Below, piece after piece: positions 1-9,689 of a stretch of 64,000 nucleotides of DNA. A program made the position numbers and the translations under genes. How positions within the stretch are numbered: the stretch's first letter is position 1; each line of letters opens with the position of its first letter. The stretch is from Motacilla alba alba (lineage: Eukaryota > Chordata > Aves > Passeriformes > Motacillidae), in NCBI RefSeq assembly GCF_015832195.1, contig NW_024037374.1, positions 1,922,001 through 1,986,000 of the forward strand. The letters run 5' to 3'. The notes under the pieces were generated by a model. The model had not been told where the DNA came from. It did no database searches and was given only the letters and a program-made list of their open reading frames with translations.

Positions 1-580
1 ATGGGACCATGCGGCCATTGTGACACTGTGAGACTCCATGGAGCCAAAAGTCCATTGTGACATTGCAAGGCCTCATGGAACCATGGAAAGACCATTAGGA
101 CACTTCACATCCTCATGGAACCCAGGAGACCATTGGGACACTGTGGGGCCCCATGGAATAAGCAAAGCATTTTGACACTGTGAGGCCTCATGGAACCAGT
201 GAGACCATTGTGACCCTGGGGGTCCCCACAGAACCAAGAGCACCATTGTGATACTGTGGGGCCTGGTGAAACGAAGAGGCCTTTTGACACTGCAGAGCTG
301 CATGGAACCAAAGGTCCATTGTGACATTGCAGGGCCTTGTGTCATCAGGGGTCCATTGTGACATCAGGGATCCAAAGGAGACCATTGTGATACTTCAGGG
401 CCCCATGGGAATCATTGGGACCATTGTGACACTGCGGGGCCTTATGAAACCTAGAGGCCACTGTGACATTGTGGGACCCCATTGAACCAAGGGTCCATTG
501 TGACACTGCAGGTCTTCTTGTAATCAAGGCACCGTTGGGACACATCAGGGCCCCATAAAACCAAGGGCACACAGAACAGG
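1..580 (+). repeat. 37-bp minisatellite array, forward
   Basis: Imperfect tandem units of 37 bp, each with a core like ccattgtgacactg followed by ggggcc and then ccatggaacca. Three consecutive units from about 421 to 531 measure 37 bp each. Because 37 is not a multiple of 3 and the unit is stop-poor in antisense, long minus-strand open frames run through the array. They repeat a short peptide theme and are not genes. The same family recurs at 8862-9215, 16441-17090, 23040-24000, 36541-36830 and 59524-59600. Confidence 0.9.
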
Positions 581-1284
581 TCTGGCTGATTTGGCCTCCC
601 CTGGAATGCCTGACTGGTCCAGCTGACCTTGGCATGTTGAAGGTCTCTTCTCATCTGCTACTGAAACACAGGCTCCATGCTTTCCTTGCTATGGAAAAGA
701 ACTGTCCATCTCCTCCAAGCACCCATGGTCAGAATTGTAATTTCACCTCCCCGTTTCCTAATATCCAGGGATTGTTCCCATAGGAATGGTGCGAGGACAA
801 GTCTGGCTGGCAGGGGTTTCACAAGGGTCACTTCCCATCTGTCCCCAAAACCCTGGGGAAGGCTCTGTGCTTTCCTTCCTATGGGAAAGAACAGTCCTGC
901 TTCTCCAGGCGCCCATGGGTGAGATTGGGATTCCACCTCCAAAATTCCCTAAATCCAAAGACTGCTCCCAGACAAAATCTGCCATTACTGACAAGTCTGA
1001 CTGGCCTTGGACTAGTGAGGCTCTCGCCATCCTTCCAACACTAGGGCTCCGTGCTTTCCTTCCTATGGAAAAGAACTGGCCTTCTTGTCCAGGAGCCCAT
1101 GGCTAAATTGGGATTTCACCTCCAACATTGCCAGTTATGACAGACTGGAGGAGATTGTTGGCTGGAAACATTTTGTGTGTGAGGGAGGAAGGGGCAGGTC
1201 CAGCCTTGCCCTGCCCTGCAAGCCCAGCACTGCCCTGGCCTGGAAGCCCAATCCCCCCAGAGCCTCTATCCCAGCCCAGCAGTG
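581..1284 (+). repeat. ~187-bp tandem repeat, forward
   Basis: A longer tandem unit, marked by tgctttcc at 678, 868 and 1052 (spacings 190 and 184 bp), so about three copies plus a partial one. Each unit has an accelerated-decay mixture of substitutions but keeps the order of blocks. The array follows the 37-bp minisatellite directly and is cut at 1285 by the ERV-L LTR. The same unit occurs forward at 36831-37600 (spacings 190 and 185) and reversed at 22589-23030. No coding potential is visible. Confidence 0.85.
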
Positions 1285-1952
1285 TGTCCTAGGGTGACGT
1301 TATGATGCTTGTATCCCCATTTGTGTGTTCTGTTTATGCTGGATATTATGTTCTGTGCCTTCAAGACTGGCTCTGAAGAGCGAATGTTTTGTTTTGGTTT
1401 TGTTATCAGCCTGCTCCCCCACGGCTGGCGGGACACAGAGATGGGGCAGTGCATAGTGTGGCTTTTGCTTTTTGCTGGGCTTTTGCTTTGCTCTTGCTCT
1501 TGCTTTGCTCCTGCTTTGCTCTTGCTTCTGCTTCTGCTCATTAGGTAGTTTAGCTAAGCAGTCTGAATTTTTTTATGGACTGGTTTTTTTCTTTTCCCTT
1601 TTTTGGAACCACTTGAACCTGCTCCGGACTGGGACCTGGGAAACACTGAGAGTTTGCACCTTGTGGCCTGCAGCAGCCATCCCCAGCACCAGAGGGACCA
1701 ACAACAGAGCGACCATTCCCAAGAGAGCCTTTCTGAATTTGTCATCTTTTTCAGAGTGGTGAAGGAGTGTTATCATATGGTATTGTTCATTCTGTGTGCT
1801 GGAGGGTGTTTTGCCTGTTAAATAAACAGGCTCATTCCACTTCTCTCTGAGAATCCTTCCCGAACCGGTTGTGGGGAGGGGCCATGTGGGTTTGCTTTCT
1901 GGAGGGGCCCCCTTTTGGAGGTTTTCTCCCAAATTTGCCCTAAACCAGGACA
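1285..1952 (+). repeat. 5' LTR of ERV-L copy 1
   Basis: A 668-bp LTR that begins TGTCCT and ends AGGACA, a perfect 6-bp terminal inverted repeat. AATAAA of the polyadenylation signal is at about 1819. The U3 side holds a CT-rich stretch of ctttgctc-type repeats at about 1460-1545. A primer-binding site follows within 6 bp. It is very close to the LTR at 59712-60388 but clearly different from this element's own 3' LTR at 7588-8257. Confidence 0.9.
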
Positions 1953-1957
1953 AAATT

Positions 1958-1975
1958 TGGTGCCCAACGCATGGG
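1958..1975 (+). other. Retroviral primer-binding site, ERV-L copy 1
   Basis: TGGTGCCCAACGCATGGG starts 5 bp after the LTR end. The TGG start (pairing with tRNA CCA) and the position are standard. The rest looks most like a lysine-tRNA type site with changes. The tRNA identity is a guess. Confidence 0.65.
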
Positions 1976-2058
1976 ACTTAAGAGAGAGTGGAAAAAACCC
2001 TGTTTTGAGTGCATTTTGGTTGTCATTACTCTGTGTTGGTATAAAGCAGTTTATAGCC

Positions 2059-2995
2059 ATGGTTTTTGAATTCATAATGTCTCTTGGGGTGGAGGCTTGC
2101 ATGCATTTCTGGTCCCTAGGCTTTTTTGAGATCTTAATACCTCTATGGACCCTAGGTTTATTTTCTCATCCAGAAATAGCTCTGCTGTTGTCCCTAATAC
2201 ATAGTTTTTACAGCAGAGGGGCAGTGACCAGAATAGCTATCCTGCTGGGCTTGGTGGTAATGGTTTGTAAGAAGTTGATAAAGGTGCTTGGGTCTGTTCC
2301 AGGTATGAATGGTTCATGGTTATGCACCCAGTTTGTCAGAGGAGGAGCAGGGGATGAAGCTTTTCAGACTTTGCTTTCCTTCTTCTCCTCTGAATCTGTC
2401 ACATCACTATTGGAGAATGTTCAGTTTCCCCTGAATGTTAAAGAGACCATCTTTCTGGTGTTTAATCTGGTAAGCTTCCTCTATACAGTCTGCAGCTTCT
2501 CTAGAATGAGGGCTGAGATTTCTAGAGGGGCTGATGAGACCCCTGACCCAGGAGTAGACCCAGGCATGGAAAATCCTGAGTGGTGTGGGAAATGGGAGGA
2601 TATGGGCCAAATCCTGAAGGAATTCTCTGTCCCTGTAGTGTGGGACTTTCCCCATGAACAAATTCAGAACCCAGCTGAGGTGGGGAAATACCTGAAAGAG
2701 AAGTACCATGATGACAATGAGGAGAAAAAGATCGTTGCAGTGAGCTGGGCCCTGGCATATGCTTATCGCATGCTGCTGAATACTATAGGGCAGCAGACAG
2801 AGGCAGGGGGGCAGGGAGGTAAATCAGCAGCTATCCCAGTCACTCAGGCTGCAGCCAACACCCCAGGCTCAAAGCCAGCAGCCAAACCAGACAGTGAGCC
2901 TAAGCCAGCAGCCAAACCAGACAATAAGCCTCAAGCAATGGCTGCTGCTACTGGCACTAGAAGTGGAAAGCGCACAGACGAGACCAATCGACCAG

Positions 2996-3028
<33 letters not shown>

Positions 3029-4079
3029 CAGGAGAAGGACCCTCAATGCTTCCTGACATAAAATCAGGAGTGAAAGCAACAGGCGCAAGATCAGAAGCCA
3101 ATATTGAGTCCTTTTCCCTGAAGGACCTCTGTGGCCTAAGGAAGGATTACACCCGACGATCTGATGAATCCATGATTAGCTGGCTAGTCTGTCTTTGGGA
3201 TGCTGCAGGCGAGGCTACAATTCTGGATGGCACTGAGGCGAGCCATTTGGGATCCCTGTCACATGATCCTGTCATCGATCAAGGAATGATGGGGGGGCTA
3301 ACCCTCACAGCCTCTGGGCATGGGTCTTGGACAGCGTCGCACAAAGATACCTGTGTGCAGATGATCTCTATATGCAACAAACCCAGTGGAAGACCACAGA
3401 ACAAGGGATCCAACACCTGAGAGAAATGGCAGTGGCAGAGATTATCTTCTCAGATGACATAACAACTAGGAATCCAGACTTGGTACCATGCATGTCTGTG
3501 ATGTGGCGAAAACTTGTACGACTTGAGCCGCACGAATATGCTTCTGCTTTGGCCATAATGCAGCGGGATGACAGGGATGAGACCGTGCTTGATATGGCAA
3601 AGAAGCTGCGAGCATATGCAGGTGCTGTACATGGCCCAACACACGCCAGAATCACAGCGGTGGAGGCACGTCTGCAGAAGTTAGAGGACAAGATGGAGGA
3701 GAATCATAAGAAGCTCAGAGAGGAGATTAAAGAAGACCTTCTCCAAATCTCAGCAGTAGAGATCAAAGATTCTGGTACCCAGTGCAGACGTTCCCCAGAT
3801 GGAGAGAGAAGGTACACCCCACGAGCTGAGCTGTGGTTCTTCCTGCGTGACTGCGGAGAAAACATGAGGAGATGGGATGGAAAATCTGCTGCTGCTCTGA
3901 CCCAACGAGTGCGTGAATTGAAGGAAGACAGGGCTCAGAGAGGAAGTTCCACCAAAAGGGAAGCAGCTCCAGTTGCCCGTAGCCAAACTGTCAGGTATGA
4001 TGATGATGATGACATGTCCGATCCCCTTGAAGGAACCTCCAAGACATATGCCCAGGGAAAGAAGGATAACCAGGCTTAG
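2059..4079 (+). pseudogene. gag: ERV-L gag, frameshifted (copy 1)
   Basis: Capsid/matrix precursor region of the endogenous retrovirus. The first open part runs to a stop at 3420 and the second from 3327 to 4079. Comparison with copy 2 around 61740-61760 shows one base missing in a G run near 3291-3300, which causes the switch. Plausible starts are ATG 2059 or 2077. Two hydrophobic stretches lie near the N-terminus, followed by an alanine/proline/lysine-rich linker. An aspartate run encoded by a (GAT)n microsatellite is at 2998-3029, and the C-terminal part has a coiled-coil-like charged region. No CCHC zinc knuckle was seen. Assignment rests on its place between the primer-binding site and the protease and on its match to copy 2. 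Confidence 0.75.
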
Positions 4080-4129
4080 AGGGGCCCTGCCTCTGGCCAG
4101 GTAGAGGCTAGGGAAAACCGCGTTTTCTG

Positions 4130-4669
4130 GACTGTGTGGATTTGTGGGCCTGGCACATCAGAACCACAAGAGTATGTGCCCAGTGCACATTGATCCCATC
4201 AAGACATGTGGGGACAGAATCTGTTTCTATTGCTGGTGTGACAGGGGGATCACAGGATTTCATTTTGGTGGAAGCTGATGTGAGCCTGGCTGGAAATGAA
4301 TGGAAGAAACACCCTATTGTGACTGGCCCATGGGCTCCATGTATTTTGGGCATAGATTATCTCCAAAGTGGGTATTTCAAAGACCAAAAAGGACTCAGGT
4401 GGGCATTTGGGATAGCAGCTGTAGTGACAGAGGGTGTCCAGCAATTGAACACCTTGCGTCGACTGACCAAGAATCCATGTACAGTAGGACTCCTGAAGGG
4501 AGAAGAGCAACAGGTACCAATTGCTACTTCCACAGTGCATCGTCGACAGTACAGAACCACTGGAGATGCTGTGATTGCCATCCATAAGATGATCCGAGAG
4601 CTGGAGAGCCAAGGGGTGGTCAGCAAAACCCGCTCACCCTTCAGCAGCCCCATTTGGCCTGTGCCTTAA
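4130..4669 (+). pseudogene. pro: ERV-L protease region and start of pol, active site deleted
   Basis: Corresponds to the retroviral aspartic protease, which normally cuts the Gag-Pol precursor. The flanks after the active site are present (CTLIPSRHVG, then a conserved GPWAPCILGIDYL). Copy 2 has LVDTGA at about 62632-62651, but here about 19 bp are missing near 4172-4180, so the Asp-Thr-Gly triad is gone. The reading frame continues into the spacer before RT and stops at TAA 4667-4669, a stop that copy 2 shares. The frame cannot make an active protease. Confidence 0.8.
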
Positions 4670-4687
4670 TCTAAAGGAGAATGGAGA

Positions 4688-6393
4688 ATGACTGTGGACT
4701 ACCATGCACTGAATGAAGTGACTCCACCACTGAGCGCTGCTGTGCCAGACATATTAGAGCTCCAATATGAGTTGGAGTCCAAGGCAGTGGTGTGCCACTA
4801 TCAACATTGCCAATGCATTTTTCTCCATTCCTCTGGCAGCAGAATGCAGGCCTCAGTTTGCCTTCACGTGGAGGAGTGTGCAGTACACCTGGAACCGACT
4901 GCCCCGGGGGTGGAAGCACAGCCCCACCATCTGCCATGGACTGATCCAGACTGCACTAGAAAAGGATGAGGCTCCAGAACATCTACAGTATATGGATGAC
5001 ATCATTGTGTGGGGGAACACAGCTGCAGAAGTGTTTGAGAAAGGAGAGGAAATCATCCAAATCCTCCTGGGAGATGGTTTTGCCATCAGCAAGAGCAAGG
5101 TAAACCAACCAGTTTGTGAGATTCAGTTCCTAGGAGTAAAGTGGCAAGATGGTCGGCGTCGGATTCCTATGGATGTTATCAACAAGATCACAGCTATATC
5201 TCCACCGACCAATAAGAAGGAGACACAAGCTTTCCTAGGTGCCATAGGCTTTTGGAGAATGCACATTCCTGACTACAGTCAGATAGTGAGCCCTCTTTAC
5301 CTGGTCACCTGGAAGAAGAACAATTTCCACTGGCGCACTGAGCAGCAACAAGCCTTTGCCCAGATTAAGCAGGAGATCGTTCATGCGGTAGCCCTTGGCC
5401 CAGTCAGGACAGGACCAGAGGTGAGGAACATGCTCTACTCTGCAGCTGGGAGCCATGGTTTGTCCTGGAGCCTTTGGCAGAAGGTGCCTGGGGAGACTCG
5501 AGGCTGGCCACTGGGATTTTGGAGTCAAAGCTACAGAGGATCTGAATCTAACTAGACTCCAACAGAGAAAAAAAATCTTGGCTGCCTATGAAGGAGTCCA
5601 AGGTGCCTCCAAGGTGATTGGTACAGAAGCGCAACTCCTCCTGGCACCCCGACTGCTGGTGCTGGGGTGGATGTTCAAAGGCAAGGTTCCCTCTACCCAC
5701 CATGCCACCAGTGCTACATGGAGCAAGTGGATTGCTCTTATCACACAGTGCGTCCGTATAGGTAAACTGAATCGCCCTGGGATTTTGGAGGTAATTACAA
5801 ATTGGCCCGAAGGTGAAAATTTTGGTGTCACAGATGAAGAACATGAACCAGTGACACGGGCTGAAGAAGCTCCTCCATATAACCAACTGCCCCCAGAGGA
5901 AACATGCTATGCTCTTTTTACTGGTGGTTTTTGCTGCATTGTGGGGATGAATCGGAAGTGGAAAGCAGCCGTATGGAGCCCCACATGACTGGTTGCACAA
6001 GCTACCAAAGAAGAAGGTGGATTGAGCCAACTTGTGGAACTCAAAGCCGTTCAACTGGCCCTGGACATTGCTGAAAGAGGGAAGTGGCCAAAGCTCTACC
6101 TCTGCACTGACTCATGGATGGTAGCCAGTGCTCTGTGGGGATGGCTGGAGAGGTGGAAAGAGGCCAACTGGCTGTGTAGAGGAAAACCAATTTGGGCTGC
6201 TGAAGAGTGGAAAGACATCGCTACCAGGGTAGGGAGGCTACCAGTGAAAGTCTGGCATGTGGATGCCCATGTCCCCAAGAGTAGAGCCAATGAGGAGCAC
6301 CAAAACAATGAGCAGGTAGACCAGGCTGCAAAGATAGGGGTGTCCAAGATAGACCTAGATTGGGAACACAAGGGAGAGTTATTCCTAGCTTGA
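4688..6393 (+). pseudogene. pol: ERV-L reverse transcriptase and RNase H, broken (copy 1)
   Basis: Reverse transcriptase followed by RNase H. Fingers and palm motifs appear in order: MTVDYHALNEV at 4688, IPLAAECRPQFAFTW at about 4830, and the catalytic YMDD at about 4989. The connection/thumb follows to a stop at 5553-5555. A 5-bp deletion near 4785-4790, judged against copy 2, shifts the frame early in RT. RNase H spans about 5900-6390. Its first catalytic aspartate is lost (FTGG where FTDG is usual), but the Glu (ELKAVQLAL), the Asp (TDSW) and the HVDAH segment remain. Sequence style (IIVWGNTAAEVFEKG, RKWKAAVW) is that of ERV-L, class III. Several stops and shifts make it a pseudogene. Confidence 0.88.
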
Positions 6394-7150
6394 TGGGCCC
6401 ATGATGCCTCAGGCCATCAGGGCAGAGATGCCACCTATAAGTGGGCACGAGACCGAGGGGTGGATTTAACCATGGACAGTATTTCTCAGCTTATCCATGA
6501 CTGTGAGACGTGTGCTGCCATCAAGCAGGCCAAGCGAGTGAAGCCCCTGTGGTATGGTGGGTGGTGGTCCAAGTACAAATATGGGGAGGCCTGGCAGATT
6601 GACTGCATCACACTGCCCCAGACACGCCAAGGCAAGCACTACGTGCTCACCACAGTAGAAGCCACCACGGGATGGTTGGAAACCTACCCTGTGCCTCATG
6701 CTACTGCCCAAAACACCATCCTGGGCCTGGAAAAGCAGGTCCTTTGGAGGCATGGTACCCCTGAGAGGACTGAGTCAGACAACGGTACTCATTTCAAGAA
6801 CAGCCTTATCAACACCTGGGCTAGGGAACATGGCATTGAGTGGGTGTACCATATCCCCTAACATGCACCAGCTGCAGGCAAAGTGGAGAAGTACAATGGA
6901 CTCCTAAAAACGCAGTTGAAAGCCTTGGGTGGGGGATCTTTCAAAAATTGGGAGCAGCATTTAGCAAAGGCCACCTAGTTAGTTAACACTCGAGGTTCCA
7001 CCAACCGAGCAGGTACTGCTCAGTCTGAGTCCCTGAATATAACAGAAGGAGATAAAGTCCCAGTGGTACATGTCAGAGGTTTGTTGGGGAAGACAGGGTA
7101 GATCAATTCTGCCTTGAGTACAAACAAACCCATTTTTGGGGTTGCCTTTG
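6394..7150 (+). pseudogene. pol: ERV-L integrase, interrupted (copy 1)
   Basis: Integrase, which inserts viral DNA into the host genome. The zinc-binding HHCC end has HDC and CETC at about 6497-6515. The catalytic core gives the first Asp in WQIDC (about 6595-6610), the second in SDNGTHF (about 6775-6795), and the Glu in GKVEKYNG (about 6880). A TAA at 6859-6861 separates the second and third catalytic residues. A C-terminal segment with GDKVPVVHVRGLLG lies at about 7048-7090 and ends in a stop. No env gene follows, which is normal for ERV-L. Confidence 0.85.
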
Positions 7151-7587
7151 CTCAGGGACCAAGTTGCACATGGTGGATAATGCAGAGAGATGGAACAACA
7201 CGATGCGTACCTCAGGGAAATCTGATTGTGGAGTGAGGATGACATGCAAATATCACTGCTGGATGTTACTGCCATTGTCTGTACAGTAAACCACACAGAC
7301 AGGAGATAGAAGGAAATGTGTGAGTGCCAAAGGTCTGAGCAAGTGAAAGATGGAGATTTCAGTGAGAAAAATGAAAGTGTAGAATCCTGCAGCTCTGTAG
7401 TCTGGGGCCTGGATTCAGTTGTCTGGTGTGGGGATGTGACAGGCGCATGATGGGTATTACTTGTAATTTTTTGGGTGGAGCGGATGGAAGTTTTCATGTG
7501 TATAAAATGCATGATATATGTGTGTGTAGAGTTAGAATATATATTAGTTTTGGTAGTAAGTTGACGATATGGGGACAAGGGGTGGAA
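7151..7587 (+). other. ERV-L 3' internal region with polypurine tract
   Basis: Noncoding remainder between the integrase end and the 3' LTR. There is no envelope-like frame. The purine-rich stretch ggggacaaggggtggaa at 7571-7587 abuts the LTR and is the expected polypurine tract that primes plus-strand synthesis. Confidence 0.7.
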
Positions 7588-8257
7588 TGTCCAAGGGTGA
7601 CTTTATGATTCTTGTATCCTCAATCGTCTGTTCCATTTATGCTGGATATTATATTCTGTGCCTGCAAGACTGATTCTGAGACCGTAGGCAGGGAGAAGAA
7701 GAAGCGTGGAGTTTGTTATCAGAGACTGCACTCACTCCTGTAAAAGCAACACTCCTCCACATTCTACTCCACTGTGCTGTCTGGGCACGGACAGGGCAGA
7801 CCAGAGCCCTCCTTTGCTTTTTAGTTAGTTGAGATAGCTGAGGCAGAAAAGTTTTCCTCTGACTGGTTTTTTTCTTTCCCTTTTCTTGGAACCGTTTGAA
7901 CCTGCTCCAGACTGGGACCCGGGGGGCACCAAGAGCTCGCCCTTTGTAGCCTACCAGGGCCTACTCTGGGCAGCAGCCTTTCCCAGCGCCGGAGGGATTG
8001 ATAACAGAGTGAACACCCACCAGAGAGACTTTCTTAATTTGTCATCTCTTCAGAGCAGCAAATGAGTTTTGTCATCTGGTATTGTTCACGTTTTGTGCTG
8101 GGGAATGCTTTGCCTGTTAAATAAACAGGGTTTTTTTCCACTTCTCTCCAAGGAAATTTTTTCCCAAACCTTTTGGGGGGAGTGACTGCATGGGTTTGCT
8201 TTGTGGGAGGGCTCCATTTTGGAGGTTTTTCTCTCAAATTTGCCCTAAACCAGGACA
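7588..8257 (+). repeat. 3' LTR of ERV-L copy 1
   Basis: A 670-bp LTR that begins TGTCC and ends AGGACA, with AATAAA at about 8120. The ends match the 5' LTR, but the middle (about 7670-7860) is a different sequence: the CT-rich U3 repeats of the 5' LTR are absent and unrelated sequence stands there. The 5 bp outside the two LTRs (cagtg and aataa) do not match, so no target-site duplication is visible. Confidence 0.85.
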
Positions 8258-8269
8258 AATAACATAATC

Positions 8270-8858
8270 TGTCAGTTTAAGGATGCACTGTATAGCTCAT
8301 AGCAGTGTAATGAATATGATATCTGTGTATCGCTTATAGAAATAGTGATGTGATGAACGTATTGTACTGTAGACCTTAGCAAAATAGAAGATGCTAAAAG
8401 GCTTTTGTGTAACTAAGAGAACAGTGTAAAGCCATCCAGGGCTTTACAAGTGATAAGATAACAGTGACACAAGACAGAGCATGGAGGAGACTGGGGAAGA
8501 GCTCGTTAGCTCCTCTTATCAGAGAAGTGTGAAACAAGTGGGATGAAACCACAGGAAGGAATAAAATAGATTGCCTTGATCCCAGGATGTCATGCAGATA
8601 AGTCAGGGTGTAAAAGCCAAAATCAAAGGAGCCCCTGCAACATCAAAAGCTTTCAAGAATGTTTGAATAATGTAGAAGCTAATGAATATGCATGAAACCC
8701 CAGCAATGTAACTGTATATAAAGAACATGATTTTAAGCTACCTGGTGCTCTTTGGCCATTCACCTAACCCATCCCAGCGCTGATCACTTATTTGTCCTTC
8801 TTTTATCCTTGATTAAACTTTTAAAAGTTCTAAAGAGTCAACTGTGTTTTTCACAACA
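8270..8858 (+). repeat. Probable solo LTR of another ERV family
   Basis: Starts TGTCAG and ends CACAACA. It contains a TATA box (tatataaag, about 8714-8723) about 100 bp before an ATTAAA polyadenylation-like signal at 8812, followed by a short U5-like tail. Composition is AT-rich and unlike the flanks. No target duplication and no internal region were found, so a solo LTR is the best reading. The left edge is uncertain. Confidence 0.5.
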
Positions 8859-8861
8859 TTT

Positions 8862-9215
8862 AGGGGCCTCATGAACCCTGTGGGCCATTGTGACACTGCA
8901 CAGCCTTGTGGAACCATGGAGACCATGGTGACACCATGGGGCACATGGAACCAAGGGTTCCATTTTGACACTGAGGAACCTCGTGGAACCAAGGGACCAT
9001 TGAGACCCTTTGGAACTAAGGAGATCATTGTTGAGAGTACAGAATCTCAAGGAATCCAAAGTTCATGTGACAGAGCAAGGCCTCATGGAAGCAAAAGGAC
9101 CATGATGACCTTCTGTGGCCCCATGGAACCAAATATCCACTGTGACACTGCAGAACCTGAAAGAACCAAGAGTCCATGGTGACACAAGAAGGCCTTGTGG
9201 AACCAAGGAATCCAA
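8862..9215 (+). repeat. 37-bp minisatellite array, forward
   Basis: Same 37-bp family as 1-580 and in the same orientation, more degraded. Units such as ccattgtgacactgc and ccatggaaccaa alternate. The array begins right after the probable solo LTR. Both neighbours of the ERV-L/LTR block are therefore arrays of this family. Confidence 0.8.
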
Positions 9216-9689
9216 AGGTCTAAAACATTCCTTGTATATCTCTGCCTTAGGGAAGAGGAGCCTTGGTGGCAGCTTGGGATGGCACACACTCAAGGCGGGT
9301 CTCTGTTTTCAATGGGGAAATTCTAGAGTTTTAGATTCTTTTCAAAAAGAAAAATTAAAAAGGGAAAAAAACCCCTTTTAGTTGTGTGCAGCCAGTTCTC
9401 CAAGCAAAGCAGGACCCAGGTGAGGAGAGACAGGATGGGATTGGGGAATGTGGAGCAAGGTTGTTCACACTGGATCAGAGCTCAAGGCCCAGCTTCTCTG
9501 ACCAGGCCAGACCTCCTCAGGAGAGTCCCTGGATCAATATCAGTCACAGAATGCTGTAATCAGCTCCTCTCTAAAGAGAACATAAATAAAATATACCATT
9601 TAAACTAGGAATGCATCTTTCATAGAACCTCCTTGAAATATTTCTCCATGACTGCAGCAGGAAACCTTCCTAATGAACTGCCCCAGACC

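Noticed and set aside
1..660. Several antisense open frames of 65-96 residues
   Set aside because: They are translations of the 37-bp minisatellite in different phases, without start context or conserved domains.
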